Shown one piece after another: positions 15,667 to 24,351 of a stretch of DNA of 64,000 nt. Position numbers and translations under genes: made by a program. The stretch spans positions 62,001 to 126,000 of the forward strand of contig NZ_JALGRO010000004.1 in NCBI RefSeq assembly GCF_022815645.1, in the 5' to 3' direction. The stretch comes from Curtobacterium sp. VKM Ac-2922 (GTDB taxonomy: Bacteria > Actinomycetota > Actinomycetes > Actinomycetales > Microbacteriaceae). The number at the start of each line of letters is the position of its first letter. Position 1 is the first letter of the stretch. The notes below the pieces were generated by a model. It saw only the letters and a list, made by a program, of their open reading frames with translations. It was not told where the DNA came from and ran no database searches.

Positions 15667-16734
15667 TCAGACGGTGCGGATCGTGCTCGTCGCTCCGAGG
15701 GCCCGTCCACGACGGCGTTCGATGGCGCGTCCGACGGCCAGGAGCGCCACGCTGACCAGGGCGCCCAGGGTGGTCTGCGCGACGCGGTCGAGTGCCAGCA
15801 GCTCCGGCGCCTCGGGCACGCTGAGCCACGACACGGCGAGCGCGAGCGGGGTCAGGAACAGCAGGCTGACGGCGTAGTTCCGCGCGACGAAGACCTCGGC
15901 GAAGAACTGGCCGACGATCGCGATCACCACGATCCACCAGAGTTCCGGCTCGAGCAGCAGGATCCCCACGGCGATGACGGTGCCGCCGATCGTGCCGACG
16001 AAGCGCTGCAGGGCACGAACAACGGTGTGGCGCTGGCGGAGCGCAGGCAAGGTCGACACCACGGCGATGACGGCCCAGTACGGGTGGCCGAGCCCGGGGA
16101 AGACCTCGGCGATCGCCCCCGCGACGAGCGCTCCGACGACGTTGAGTGCCACGGTCTCCCACAGTGCCGGGGTGCGCAGCACGGCCAGGGACCGCTGCTT
16201 GGGTTCGGCGAGCGGGCGGAACCGGTGTGGCGCTCGGGGGTGGCCGACCCGCCGGACGACGGCGCCGGACATCGCGACGAGCCAGGCCCACACCACCGAG
16301 CCCAGGACGATCGCGGTCACGACGGGCAGGTCGGCCGGCCGCAGGGGCACGAGTGCCGACACGACGAACGCGAAGGTCGGGAAGATCGGTTGCGCGGGGA
16401 TCGTGCGCAGCGCACTGAGGGTGCCGACGGCGACCACCAGCACGACGACGAGTCCGACCGCCTGCAGCCAGAGCGCGGCGCCGGCCATCGACACCGCGAT
16501 CCCTGCGAACATGCACAGGGTCTGCAGGGCGCCGGCGATGCCCGTCGTGACGGCCCGCTGCCGGTACGGCTCGGTCTGGCCGAAGATCGCGGTGAAGCCG
16601 GCGAACATCGCGAAGGCCGCGTACTGGGGCATGCCGAGGGCGACGAGCAGCGCGAGCGGGACGCCGCCGGCCACGGCGGCGCGCGCGGCGCCCTCGAGGT
16701 TGACGGTGCGCAGGGAGTGCGGGGGTGTCGGCAT
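15667..16734 (-). CDS. FUSC family membrane protein (aromatic acid exporter-like)
   Basis: A 355-residue protein with two blocks of membrane segments, residues about 20-165 and 205-320, separated by a basic loop with [15 protein letters not shown]. This is the arrangement of the fusaric acid resistance / aromatic acid exporter family. The second block starts at [17 protein letters not shown] and has [13 protein letters not shown], the usual FUSC_2 signature. The ATG of [16 protein letters not shown] is used. Substrate unknown. It is divergent from leuC, so the palindrome at 16800-16815 could act on it too. Confidence 0.75.
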   Translation of the reverse strand: MPTPPHSLRTVNLEGAARAAVAGGVPLALLVALGMPQYAAFAMFAGFTAIFGQTEPYRQRAVTTGIAGALQTLCMFAGIAVSMAGAALWLQAVGLVVVLVVAVGTLSALRTIPAQPIFPTFAFVVSALVPLRPADLPVVTAIVLGSVVWAWLVAMSGAVVRRVGHPRAPHRFRPLAEPKQRSLAVLRTPALWETVALNVVGALVAGAIAEVFPGLGHPYWAVIAVVSTLPALRQRHTVVRALQRFVGTIGGTVIAVGILLLEPELWWIVVIAIVGQFFAEVFVARNYAVSLLFLTPLALAVSWLSVPEAPELLALDRVAQTTLGALVSVALLAVGRAIERRRGRALGATSTIRTV

Positions 16735-16799
16735 ACCCGACCATCCTCCCACCGCGACACCTGTCGGCGAACGTCGGTCGAGCCTCCACGCCGGTCCGT

Positions 16800-16815
16800 C
16801 GTTGGTATACCAACG
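16800..16815. promoter_or_regulatory. Perfect 16-bp palindrome, GntR-like operator upstream of leuC
   Basis: CGTTGGTATACCAACG is a perfect palindrome. Its core TTGGTATACCAA looks like FadR-type GntR operators. It lies between the expected -35 region and a TAGCAT -10 candidate at 16820-16825 for leuC, a normal place for repression, and also faces the FUSC-type gene. Which regulator binds is unknown. Confidence 0.7.
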
Positions 16816-16854
16816 GTGCTAGCATCGTCGGACGCGAAGAAGGGCAGGACCGTC

Positions 16855-18288
16855 ATGGGCAGGACGCTCGCCGAGAAGGTGTGGGACGACCACGTCGTGG
16901 TCAAGGGTGAGGACGGCAACCCCGACCTCCTGTACATCGACCTGCACCTCGTGCACGAGGTGACGAGCCCGCAGGCGTTCGACGGCCTGCGGCAGGCAGG
17001 GCGGCCGGTGCGCCGGCTGGACCTGACCATCGCGACCGAGGACCACAACACCCCGACCCTGGCCATCGACCGGCCCATCGCCGACCCGACCAGCCGCACC
17101 CAGATCGAGACCCTGCGCCGCAACTGCGCTGAGTTCGGCGTGCGGCTGCACTCCCTGGGTGACAAGGAGCAGGGCATCGTGCACGTCGTCGGGCCGCAGC
17201 TCGGACTGACCATGCCGGGCATCACGGTCGTTTGCGGGGACTCGCACACCTCCACCCACGGGGCGTTCGGGGCGATGGCGTTCGGCATCGGCACGAGCGA
17301 GGTCGAGCACGTGCTCGCCACGCAGACGCTGCCGCTCAAGCCCTTCAAGACCATGGCCGTCACGGTCGAGGGCACCCTGCGCGACGGGGTGACCGCGAAG
17401 GACGTCATCCTGGCGGTCATCGCCCAGATCGGCACCGGCGGTGGGCAGGGCTACGTGCTCGAGTACCGCGGCTCGGCGATCCGTGCGCTCTCGATGGAGG
17501 GGCGCATGACGATCTGCAACATGTCGATCGAGGCCGGTGCCCGCGCCGGCATGGTCGCCCCCGACCAGACCACGTACGACTACGTGCAGGGCCGAGACCA
17601 CGCGCCCACCGGTGCCGACTGGGACCAGGCCGTGGCGTACTGGGACACCCTGGCCACCGACGACGACGCGGTCTTCGACGCCGAGGTCTTCATCGACGCC
17701 GACACGCTCGAGCCCTTCGTCACCTGGGGCACCAACCCCGGTCAGGGTGTGTCGCTGTCGCAGACGGTGCCCTCGCCCGCCGACTACGCCGACCCCAACG
17801 ACCGCGCCGCGGCCGAACGGGCGCTGGAGTACATGGACATCCAGGCCGGCACGCCGATGAAGGACATCGCCGTCGACGCGGTGTTCATGGGGTCGTGCAC
17901 GAACTCGCGCATCGAGGACCTGCGGGCCTTCGCCTCGGTCATCAAGGGCCGCACCAAGGCCGAGGGGGTGCGCGTGATGGTGGTGCCCGGGTCCGCCCGT
18001 GTCCGGCTCGAAGCCGAGGCCGAGGGGCTCGACAAGGTGTTCACCGACTTCGGCGCCGAGTGGCGGTTCGCCGGCTGCTCGATGTGCCTCGGGATGAACC
18101 CCGACCAGCTCGCGCCGGGGGAGCGCTGCGCCTCGACCTCGAACCGCAACTTCGAGGGCCGCCAGGGCAAGGGCGGCCGCACCCACCTGGTGTCCCCGCT
18201 CGTGGCCGCCGCGACCGCCGTGCGCGGCACGCTGTCCAGCCCGTGGGACCTGACACACGACGAAGCCGTCCTCGAAGGAGCGCACTGA
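16855..18288 (+). CDS. leuC: 3-isopropylmalate dehydratase large subunit
   Basis: A 477-residue aconitase-family subunit that isomerises 2- to 3-isopropylmalate in leucine synthesis, working with LeuD. The [4Fe-4S] ligands are the Cys of FMGSCTNSR and the two Cys of [27 protein letters not shown] is the substrate loop. The start ATG is 30 nt after a TAGCAT box. Its stop overlaps the leuD start by one base (TGATG). In many actinobacteria an IclR-type gene (LtbR) lies divergent from leuC; here a FUSC-type gene and a GntR-like operator take that place. Confidence 0.97.
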   Translation: MGRTLAEKVWDDHVVVKGEDGNPDLLYIDLHLVHEVTSPQAFDGLRQAGRPVRRLDLTIATEDHNTPTLAIDRPIADPTSRTQIETLRRNCAEFGVRLHSLGDKEQGIVHVVGPQLGLTMPGITVVCGDSHTSTHGAFGAMAFGIGTSEVEHVLATQTLPLKPFKTMAVTVEGTLRDGVTAKDVILAVIAQIGTGGGQGYVLEYRGSAIRALSMEGRMTICNMSIEAGARAGMVAPDQTTYDYVQGRDHAPTGADWDQAVAYWDTLATDDDAVFDAEVFIDADTLEPFVTWGTNPGQGVSLSQTVPSPADYADPNDRAAAERALEYMDIQAGTPMKDIAVDAVFMGSCTNSRIEDLRAFASVIKGRTKAEGVRVMVVPGSARVRLEAEAEGLDKVFTDFGAEWRFAGCSMCLGMNPDQLAPGERCASTSNRNFEGRQGKGGRTHLVSPLVAAATAVRGTLSSPWDLTHDEAVLEGAH

Positions 18289-18884
18289 TGGACAAGATCA
18301 CCACGGTCACCGGGATCGCTGCGCCGCTCAAGCGCTCGAACGTCGACACCGACCAGATCATCCCCGCCGTGTACCTGAAGCGCGTGACGAAGACCGGGTT
18401 CGAGGACGCGCTGTTCTCCGGCTGGCGCCAGGACCCGGCGTTCGTGCTGAACCAGCCCGCGTACCAGGGTGCCCAGGTGCTCGTCGCCGGGCCGGACTTC
18501 GGCACCGGGTCGTCCCGTGAGCACGCCGTGTGGGCGCTCCGCGACTTCGGGTTCCGGGTGGTCGTGTCGCCGAAGTTCGCCGACATCTTCAAGGGCAACG
18601 CGGGCAAGCAGGGCCTGGTCACCGCGATGGTCACCGAACCGGACGTCGAACGGCTCTGGGCGGCGATCGAGGCGTCCCCGGGCATCCAGGCGACCGTGGA
18701 CCTCGGCACCCAGCGCGTGTCGCTGGGCGATGTGGACGTGGCTTTCGAGATCGACGCTTACACTCGTTGGCGGTTGATGGAAGGGCTCGACGACATCGGG
18801 CTCACCCTCCGTGACGAGACCTCGATCACGGAGTTCGAATCCCGCCGGGCAACTTGGCGGCCGAAAACATTGCCGGTGAAGTAG
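18288..18884 (+). CDS. leuD: 3-isopropylmalate dehydratase small subunit
   Basis: A 198-residue swivelling subunit of the LeuCD enzyme. [16 protein letters not shown] and [17 protein letters not shown] are the conserved blocks; the latter carries the Gly-Ser-Ser-Arg substrate-binding loop. Length is normal for the family. It is coupled to leuC by a one-base overlap and its stop overlaps the GTG start of murA by one base, so leucine synthesis and a cell-wall gene share a transcript. Confidence 0.97.
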   Translation: MDKITTVTGIAAPLKRSNVDTDQIIPAVYLKRVTKTGFEDALFSGWRQDPAFVLNQPAYQGAQVLVAGPDFGTGSSREHAVWALRDFGFRVVVSPKFADIFKGNAGKQGLVTAMVTEPDVERLWAAIEASPGIQATVDLGTQRVSLGDVDVAFEIDAYTRWRLMEGLDDIGLTLRDETSITEFESRRATWRPKTLPVK

Positions 18885-20251
18885 TGAACTCTCTCGTACA
18901 GGACGCAGCAGCAGCAGGGGCACGCGTGGGACTCAAGTCAGACGAGATCGTCATCCGCGGTGGCAAGCCGCTGGTCGGACGCATCGAGGTCCGCGGCGCG
19001 AAGAACCTCGCGACGAAGGCGATGGTCGCATCGCTCCTGGGCGACACCCCGTCGATCCTCAAGGACGTGCCGGACATCTCCGACGTCAAGGTCGTCCGCG
19101 CGCTGCTCGAGGTGCACGGTGTGCGCATCACCGATCCTGCACGAGGCGAGCTCATCCTCGACCCGTCGAACGTCGAGTCGGCGCACTTCGCCGAGATCGA
19201 CGCCCACGCCGGCTCGAGCCGCATCCCGATCCTGTTCTGCGGCCCGCTGCTGCACAAGCTCGGCGAGGCCTTCATCCCCGACCTGGGTGGCTGCCGCATC
19301 GGTGACCGCCCGATCGACTTCCACCTCGACGCCCTGCGCGCCATGGGTGCCGTCGTCGACAAGCAGATCAACGGCATCCACATCACGGCCCCGAACGGTC
19401 TCAAGGGCGCCAACATCGAGCTGCCCTACCCGAGCGTCGGTGCGACCGAGCAGGTCCTGCTGTCCTCGACCCTGGCCGAGGGCGTGACCGAGCTGCGCAA
19501 CGCCGCGATCGAGCCCGAGATCATGGACCTCATCGCGATCCTGCAGAAGATGGGCGCGATCATCACGGTCGAGCCGAACCGCACGATCTTCATCGAGGGC
19601 GTCAAGACGCTCCGCGGCTACACGCACCGGGCGATCAACGACCGCAACGAAGCGGCGAGCTGGGCCTCCGCAGCACTCGCGACCAACGGCGACATCTTCG
19701 TCGAGGGCGCGAAGCAGCAGGAGCTCATGACCTTCCTCAACGTCTTCCGCAAGGTCGGCGGTGGGTTCGACATCCAAGAGGACGGCATCCGCTTCTACCG
19801 CGAGCTCGACGTCCTGAAGCCCGTCGTCATCGAGACCGACGTGCACCCCGGCTTCATGACCGACTGGCAGCAGCCGCTCGTCGTCGCCCTGACCCAGGCC
19901 GAGGGCCGCAGCGTCGTGCACGAGACCGTCTACGAGAACCGTTTCGGCTTCACCGATGCCCTGAACGAGATGGGTGCCGACATCGTCGTGCACAAGGAGG
20001 GACTGCCCGGGCACGACCGCCGCGTCGCGCGTCGTCCGTTCGAGCAGGCCGCCGTCGTCACCGGTCCGACCAAGCTGCACGGCGCGAACGTGCGCGTGCC
20101 CGACCTGCGTGGCGGGTTCAGCCACCTCATCGCGGCGCTGACCGCCGAGGGCGAGTCGCACATCACCAACGTCGGCATCATCAGCCGCGGGTACGAGCAC
20201 TTCATCCCGAAGCTGCGGAAGCTCGGCGCGGACTTCGACTTCGCAGGCTGA
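18884..20251 (+). CDS. murA: UDP-N-acetylglucosamine 1-carboxyvinyltransferase
   Basis: A 455-residue MurA, which adds enolpyruvate from PEP to UDP-GlcNAc in the first committed step of peptidoglycan synthesis. The GTG start (MNSLVQD) fits related proteins; a TTG 30 nt upstream is also open. KNLATKAMVASLL is the substrate block. The flexible loop reads LGGCRIGDRP with Cys137, the residue that fosfomycin alkylates, so this copy should be sensitive, unlike mycobacterial MurA, which has Asp there. An N-terminal extension of about 20 residues precedes the IVIRGGKPL start of the fold. Confidence 0.96.
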   Translation: MNSLVQDAAAAGARVGLKSDEIVIRGGKPLVGRIEVRGAKNLATKAMVASLLGDTPSILKDVPDISDVKVVRALLEVHGVRITDPARGELILDPSNVESAHFAEIDAHAGSSRIPILFCGPLLHKLGEAFIPDLGGCRIGDRPIDFHLDALRAMGAVVDKQINGIHITAPNGLKGANIELPYPSVGATEQVLLSSTLAEGVTELRNAAIEPEIMDLIAILQKMGAIITVEPNRTIFIEGVKTLRGYTHRAINDRNEAASWASAALATNGDIFVEGAKQQELMTFLNVFRKVGGGFDIQEDGIRFYRELDVLKPVVIETDVHPGFMTDWQQPLVVALTQAEGRSVVHETVYENRFGFTDALNEMGADIVVHKEGLPGHDRRVARRPFEQAAVVTGPTKLHGANVRVPDLRGGFSHLIAALTAEGESHITNVGIISRGYEHFIPKLRKLGADFDFAG

Positions 20252-20252
20252 C

Positions 20253-21086
20253 GTGGCCACCGACCACGGCGCGACGCCGGACGATGCCGCGCGCCCGGTG
20301 CGTGGCGACCTCGACGTGGTGACCACCGGGCTGCCGAACCCCGGCCGCCGGTGGAAGCGCGGCGAACCCAACGTCGCCTTCCGCATCACGGCGGTCGCCG
20401 TCATCCCGCTGTTCCGGTGGGTGTCGGCGTACCGCTGGCACGGCCCGAACCGGTTGCCCGAGCACGGCGCGTTCGTGGTGGCACCGAACCACTACACGAA
20501 CATCGACCCGCTGGTCGTCGGCACGGCCGTGTGGGTCAGTCGGCGCCTGCCGCGCTTCCTGGCCAAGGCCTCGATCTTCCGCGTGCCCGTGGTCGGCAAG
20601 CTGATGACCGGCATGGGGCAGATCCCCGTCGAACGCTCGGGACGCACCCGGCTCAACGACCCGCTGGGCGGTGGACGCAGCCTGGTCGAGCAGGGCGGCG
20701 CGGTGATCGTCTACCCCGAGGGCACCCTGACGCGCGACCCGGACCTGTGGCCGATGCGCGGCAAGACCGGAGCGGCCCGGATCGCGCTCGAGAACGACGT
20801 CCCGCTCATCCCGATGGCCCACTGGGGCACGCAGCGGATCATGCCGCGGTACTCCAAGAAGCTCAACCTGTTCCGTCGCGCCCACGTCGACGTCGTGTTC
20901 GGCACGCCGATGGACCTCTCCGCGTACCGGGGTCGTCCACTCGACGCCAAGCTGCTCAACGAGGTCACCGACAAGCTGATGGCCGAGATCACCGCGCTCG
21001 TCGAACAGCTGCGTGGCGAACGGGCGCCAGCGGTGCGCTGGGACCCGACCGCGAACAACCAGAAGGAGACCGGCAGGTTTGAGTGA
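20253..21086 (+). CDS. 1-acyl-sn-glycerol-3-phosphate acyltransferase (PlsC family)
   Basis: A 277-residue acyltransferase that probably turns lysophosphatidate into phosphatidate at the membrane. The catalytic HX4D box is NHYTNID, the second block VERSGRTRLND and the third YPEGTLTRD. The N-terminal 60 residues include a hydrophobic stretch near ITAVAVIPLFRW. GTG start one base after the murA stop. It lies directly before gpsA, whose product makes the glycerol-3-phosphate backbone, giving a phospholipid pair. Confidence 0.9.
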   Translation: MATDHGATPDDAARPVRGDLDVVTTGLPNPGRRWKRGEPNVAFRITAVAVIPLFRWVSAYRWHGPNRLPEHGAFVVAPNHYTNIDPLVVGTAVWVSRRLPRFLAKASIFRVPVVGKLMTGMGQIPVERSGRTRLNDPLGGGRSLVEQGGAVIVYPEGTLTRDPDLWPMRGKTGAARIALENDVPLIPMAHWGTQRIMPRYSKKLNLFRRAHVDVVFGTPMDLSAYRGRPLDAKLLNEVTDKLMAEITALVEQLRGERAPAVRWDPTANNQKETGRFE

Positions 21087-22206
21087 CGCAGCCGACCGGA
21101 CCGGCGTGTCCGGCCTCCGACCGCACGACGACCACCCGGACCCGACCGCCGCTGCCCGCGGCGCCGTCGACACCGCGGCGATCCGCGTGGTCATGCAGTC
21201 CACGGACAAGCCCCGTGTCGCCGTCATCGGCGCCGGCAGCTGGGGGACCACGTTCGCGAAGGTCCTGGCCGAGGGCGGCGCCTCCACCGTCGTCTGGGCC
21301 CGCCGGCCCGAGGTAGCGCGCGAGATCACCGAGACCAAGCGCAACTCCGAGTACCTGCCGGGCATCAACCTGCCCCGGACCCTGACGGCGTCGACGTCGC
21401 TGGCCGCGGTGCTCGACGGCGCCGAACAGGTCTACGTCTCGGTGCCGTCGCAGACCCTGCGTTCGAACCTCGCCGCGATCCGCGAGCTTCTGCCCGCCGG
21501 TGTGCCCGTCGTCAGCCTGATGAAGGGCGTCGAGAAGGCCACGGGCCTGCGCATGAGCGAGGTGCTGCTCGAGGGCCTGGGGATCGACCAGGACCGCATC
21601 GCCGTCGCGAGCGGCCCGAACCTGGCACTCGAGATCGCCCGCCGCCAGCCCACCGCGGCCGTCGTGTCGTCGACGAGCGCGGACACCGCCAGCGCCGTGG
21701 CCGCCGTGGCGACGAACCCCTACTTCCGGTCGTTCATCAACACCGACGTCATCGGCACCGAGTTCGGCGGGGTCCTGAAGAACCTGATCGCCGTCGCGAT
21801 CGGCATCGTCGACGGGGTCGGCTACGGCGAGAACACCAAGGCGTCGATCATCACCCGCGGACTGGCCGAGATGACCGAGTTCGCGGTGTCGCTCGGCGCG
21901 CAGCCGTCGACGCTGTCCGGGCTCGCGGGCCTGGGCGACCTCATCGCGACGTGCCAGTCGCCGCTGTCGCGGAACAACACCGCGGGTCGGCTGCTCGGGC
22001 AGGGGTACCGCTTCGACGAGGTCGTGCGGCAGATGAACCAGACCGCCGAGGGACTCGCATCGGTCGCACCGATCCTGGCACTCGCCGCGGCGAACGGCGT
22101 CGACATGCCCATCGTGGGGCAGGTGGCCGAGGTCCTCGCCGGTAGGCTCGATCCGCGCAACATCGCGCCGCACCTCACCGAGACCGACGAGCCCCAGGGC
22201 GAGTGA
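21079..22206 (+). CDS. gpsA: Glycerol-3-phosphate dehydrogenase [NAD(P)+]
   Basis: A GpsA enzyme that reduces dihydroxyacetone phosphate to glycerol-3-phosphate for phospholipids. VAVIGAGSWGTTFAKVL is the dinucleotide-binding site; SGPNLALEI and the Lys of FGGVLKNLIAVAIG carry catalytic residues. The start is uncertain: TTG 21079 (375 residues, overlapping the acyltransferase end, AAGGAG site at 21062) or ATG 21193 (337 residues, nearer the family length but with no ribosome site). The extra 38 residues look disordered. Its stop overlaps GTG 22203. Confidence 0.94.
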   Translation: MSDAADRTGVSGLRPHDDHPDPTAAARGAVDTAAIRVVMQSTDKPRVAVIGAGSWGTTFAKVLAEGGASTVVWARRPEVAREITETKRNSEYLPGINLPRTLTASTSLAAVLDGAEQVYVSVPSQTLRSNLAAIRELLPAGVPVVSLMKGVEKATGLRMSEVLLEGLGIDQDRIAVASGPNLALEIARRQPTAAVVSSTSADTASAVAAVATNPYFRSFINTDVIGTEFGGVLKNLIAVAIGIVDGVGYGENTKASIITRGLAEMTEFAVSLGAQPSTLSGLAGLGDLIATCQSPLSRNNTAGRLLGQGYRFDEVVRQMNQTAEGLASVAPILALAAANGVDMPIVGQVAEVLAGRLDPRNIAPHLTETDEPQGE

Positions 22207-22235
22207 CCGGTCCGACCACCCGGACTGGAGCGCCC

Positions 22236-23333
22236 ATGAGCGAGAACGCCCCCGCCACCACCGTCGTCGTCGTGCTGTTCGGCGGCCGGTCGAGCGAGCA
22301 CGAGATCAGCTGCGTCACCGCGGGCGGCATCATGGACGCCGTCGACCGTGGCGCGTACGACGTCGTGCCGGTCGGCATCACCAAGGACGGCGCGTTCACG
22401 CTGCAGCCCGACGACCCGGCGCAGTGGGCCCTGGTCGGCCAGCAGCTCCCCGTCGTGCCGGACAACGGCACGCGTGTGCGGTTCCCGTCCGCTGCCGAAC
22501 CCCGCGCGCTGACCGTCGAACACCCCGACGGCTCCACGACCACGGTCCCCGTCGACATCGTCTTCCCGATCCTGCACGGACCGTTCGGCGAGGACGGCAC
22601 CGTCCAGGGCATGCTCGAGACCGCCGGGCTGCCCTACGTCGGCGACGGGGTGCTCGCGAGCGCGCTGGCGATGGACAAGCACGTCGCCAAGGCCGTGCTC
22701 GAGCACGCCGGCCTGCGCGTCGCCCCGTGGACCACCGTGCTGCGCCGCGAGTGGATCGCCGACGAGCTCGGTGTCGCCGAGACGATCGCCGCGCACGGGT
22801 GGCCGCTATTCGTCAAGCCCGCCCGCGCCGGCTCGAGCATGGGCGTCTCGCGCGTCGACGGTCCGGACGAACTGGCCGCCGCGATGCACCTGGCGTTCGA
22901 GCACGACACCAAGGTGATCGTCGAGCCCCGCGTGGTCGGCCGCGAGGTCGAGGTCGCGGTGCTCGAGGGCCGCGACGGCGTGCCGCGCACCAGCCTGCCC
23001 GGCGAGATCGTCGTGGCCGAGGACGGCTTCTACGACTTCGCGGCCAAGTACCTGGGCGGCGACGAGCAGCTGCTGTGCCCGGCGCCTCTGACCGCGGCGG
23101 AGACCGACGTGATCCGCTCGATCGGTGCTCGCGCGTTCGAGGCGATCGGCGGCTCCGGGCTCGCCCGCGTCGACTGCTTCCTGACCGACGACGGCTTCGT
23201 CGTGAACGAGGTCAACACGATGCCGGGCTTCACCCCGTTCTCGATGTACCCGCGTTGCTGGGCCGCGTCCGGTGTCAGCTACCCGGAGCTCGTGACCGAG
23301 CTCATCGAGCTGGGACGCGCCGCCGTCCGCTGA
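22236..23333 (+). CDS. ddl: D-alanine-D-alanine ligase
   Basis: A 365-residue ATP-grasp ligase that joins two D-Ala for peptidoglycan. FGGRSSEHEISC is the N-terminal block, HGPFGEDGTVQG the substrate loop, SSMGVSRV the ATP-binding omega region and NEVNTMPGFTPFSMYP the metal and D-Ala site. The ATG has a GGAG site 5 nt upstream; a GTG at 22203 overlapping gpsA is the alternative. The Tyr/Phe residue that separates Ddl from D-Ala-D-Lac ligases was not checked in detail. Last gene before the repeat-filled spacer. Confidence 0.95.
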   Translation: MSENAPATTVVVVLFGGRSSEHEISCVTAGGIMDAVDRGAYDVVPVGITKDGAFTLQPDDPAQWALVGQQLPVVPDNGTRVRFPSAAEPRALTVEHPDGSTTTVPVDIVFPILHGPFGEDGTVQGMLETAGLPYVGDGVLASALAMDKHVAKAVLEHAGLRVAPWTTVLRREWIADELGVAETIAAHGWPLFVKPARAGSSMGVSRVDGPDELAAAMHLAFEHDTKVIVEPRVVGREVEVAVLEGRDGVPRTSLPGEIVVAEDGFYDFAAKYLGGDEQLLCPAPLTAAETDVIRSIGARAFEAIGGSGLARVDCFLTDDGFVVNEVNTMPGFTPFSMYPRCWAASGVSYPELVTELIELGRAAVR

Positions 23334-23453
23334 CCGCACCGCGCGCGCCTGTGGCTGGGTGCGTGTCGGCCTGGAGACTCGGTGTGGGTCCGGCCGCGCG
23401 CCTGTCGTCGCGCCTGTCGTCGCGCCTCTTGTTGCGCCTCTTGTCCGGTGGGT

Positions 23454-23563
23454 GGTCACGACACCCCGTGCGGTGTGCGCCGACCGGTCAGCATCCGTCG
23501 GTTCGCGCGTCGGCGAGCGACGGAACGTGACCACTCGGCGGAGCTGAGCGGGGTGTCGTGACC
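23454..23563. repeat. 110-bp element with perfect 14-bp inverted ends (copy 1)
   Basis: Left end GGTCACGACACCCC (23454-23467) and right end GGGGTGTCGTGACC (23550-23563) are perfect inverted repeats. Inside, CCGTCG and CGACGG can pair. The inner right flank reads CGTGACCACTCGGCGGAGC. No coding potential of its own. Same length as copies 2 and 3. Confidence 0.9.
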
Positions 23564-23678
23564 GGTCGGGAAGCCGGCTGGCCGGGCCCGTGGCTGGCCT
23601 GTGGCTGGTTCTGTGTCGGACTGGAGGCTCGGTGCGGGCCCGGCCGCAGGCCTCCTGTCGCCCTCTTGTCCGGTGGGT

Positions 23679-23788
23679 GGTCGCGACACCCCGTGCGGTG
23701 TGCGTCGACCGGTCAGCATCCGTCGGTTCGCGCGCTGGTGACCGACGGAACGTGACCACTCGGCGGAGCTGAGCGGGGTGTCGTGCCC
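23679..23788. repeat. 110-bp inverted-end element (copy 2)
   Basis: Left end GGTCGCGACACCCC (23679-23692), right end GGGGTGTCGTGCCC (23775-23788). Nearly identical to copy 1 over the whole 110 bp, with a few changes in the centre and one in each end. Confidence 0.9.
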
Positions 23789-23850
23789 GGTCGGAAAGCC
23801 GGCTGGCCGGGCGCGCCGGGCGCGCGGGGCGCGCGGCGGAAGCTGGTGCG

Positions 23851-24327
23851 TCAGCCGTTGACGTCGGACGGGTCGAGGCACCGGTGACCGTCCTTCGGCA
23901 GGGACGCGACGGCCGTGCCGATGTCCTGCAGGACCTGGTCGGTGGTCTTGGTCGAGTCGATGACGACCTGCACCGCCGGGTCACGACCGAACGTCGTGTA
24001 GACGATCCGCTTGCCCTCGTCGTCGCGGATCCAGTCCACCGTGCCCTTCGTGAAGCACGGCAGGTCGGAGACCGTCGGCACCGCGACCCCGCAGCGGTAC
24101 AGCGCCGCCGACGGATCGCCCCACGCGGCGGTCGCCTGGGCGTTCGTGTTGCGCAGGGCGTACTTCGTGTCCACGGTGTCCGGCAGGCGGACCTGGGCGG
24201 TGGCGCACGCGGCGGCGTTCGCGGACGGGGCGGCGGTCATCGCGACGGCGTTCGTGCACCCGGTCAGCGCGGCGGCGACCAGGACGGTCACGCCCAGGGC
24301 GACGAGGGTGCGGCGTGCGGCGGACAT
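23851..24327 (-). CDS. DUF3515 family lipoprotein
   Basis: A 158-residue protein with a lipoprotein signal peptide: basic MSAARR, hydrophobic stretch, and lipobox LTGC with Cys24. The mature part has four further Cys (CATAQVRLP, YRCGVAV, LPCFTKG, HRCLDPS), likely two disulfides, and the WGDP...YRCGV block that defines DUF3515. Function is unknown, but the family is conserved in Actinobacteria next to thiL and ddl, as here. Divergent from thiL with only 24 bp between start codons. Confidence 0.85.
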   Translation of the reverse strand: MSAARRTLVALGVTVLVAAALTGCTNAVAMTAAPSANAAACATAQVRLPDTVDTKYALRNTNAQATAAWGDPSAALYRCGVAVPTVSDLPCFTKGTVDWIRDDEGKRIVYTTFGRDPAVQVVIDSTKTTDQVLQDIGTAVASLPKDGHRCLDPSDVNG

Positions 24328-24335
24328 CGGTGTCC

Positions 24336-24345
24336 AGGCTACCGT
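24336..24345. promoter_or_regulatory. Overlapping divergent -10 boxes for DUF3515 gene and thiL
   Basis: On the minus strand TAGCCT (24341 to 24336) lies 8 nt before the DUF3515 ATG. On the plus strand TACCGT (24340-24345) lies 6 nt before the thiL GTG. The boxes share two bases, so both promoters cannot easily be melted at once. Neither gene has a ribosome-binding site. Confidence 0.5.
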
Positions 24346-24351
24346 TCTCGT

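Larger units (their letters stand above)
23334..23850. other. 517-bp gene-free spacer filled with repeats
   Basis: The convergent spacer between ddl and the DUF3515 gene holds no credible gene. It contains four 12-bp units of the type GCGCCTSTYGTY at 23398-23445, two 110-bp inverted-end elements, and traces of a roughly 230-bp tandem duplication of which those elements are the best-kept part. It may also serve as a two-way transcription end. Confidence 0.8.
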
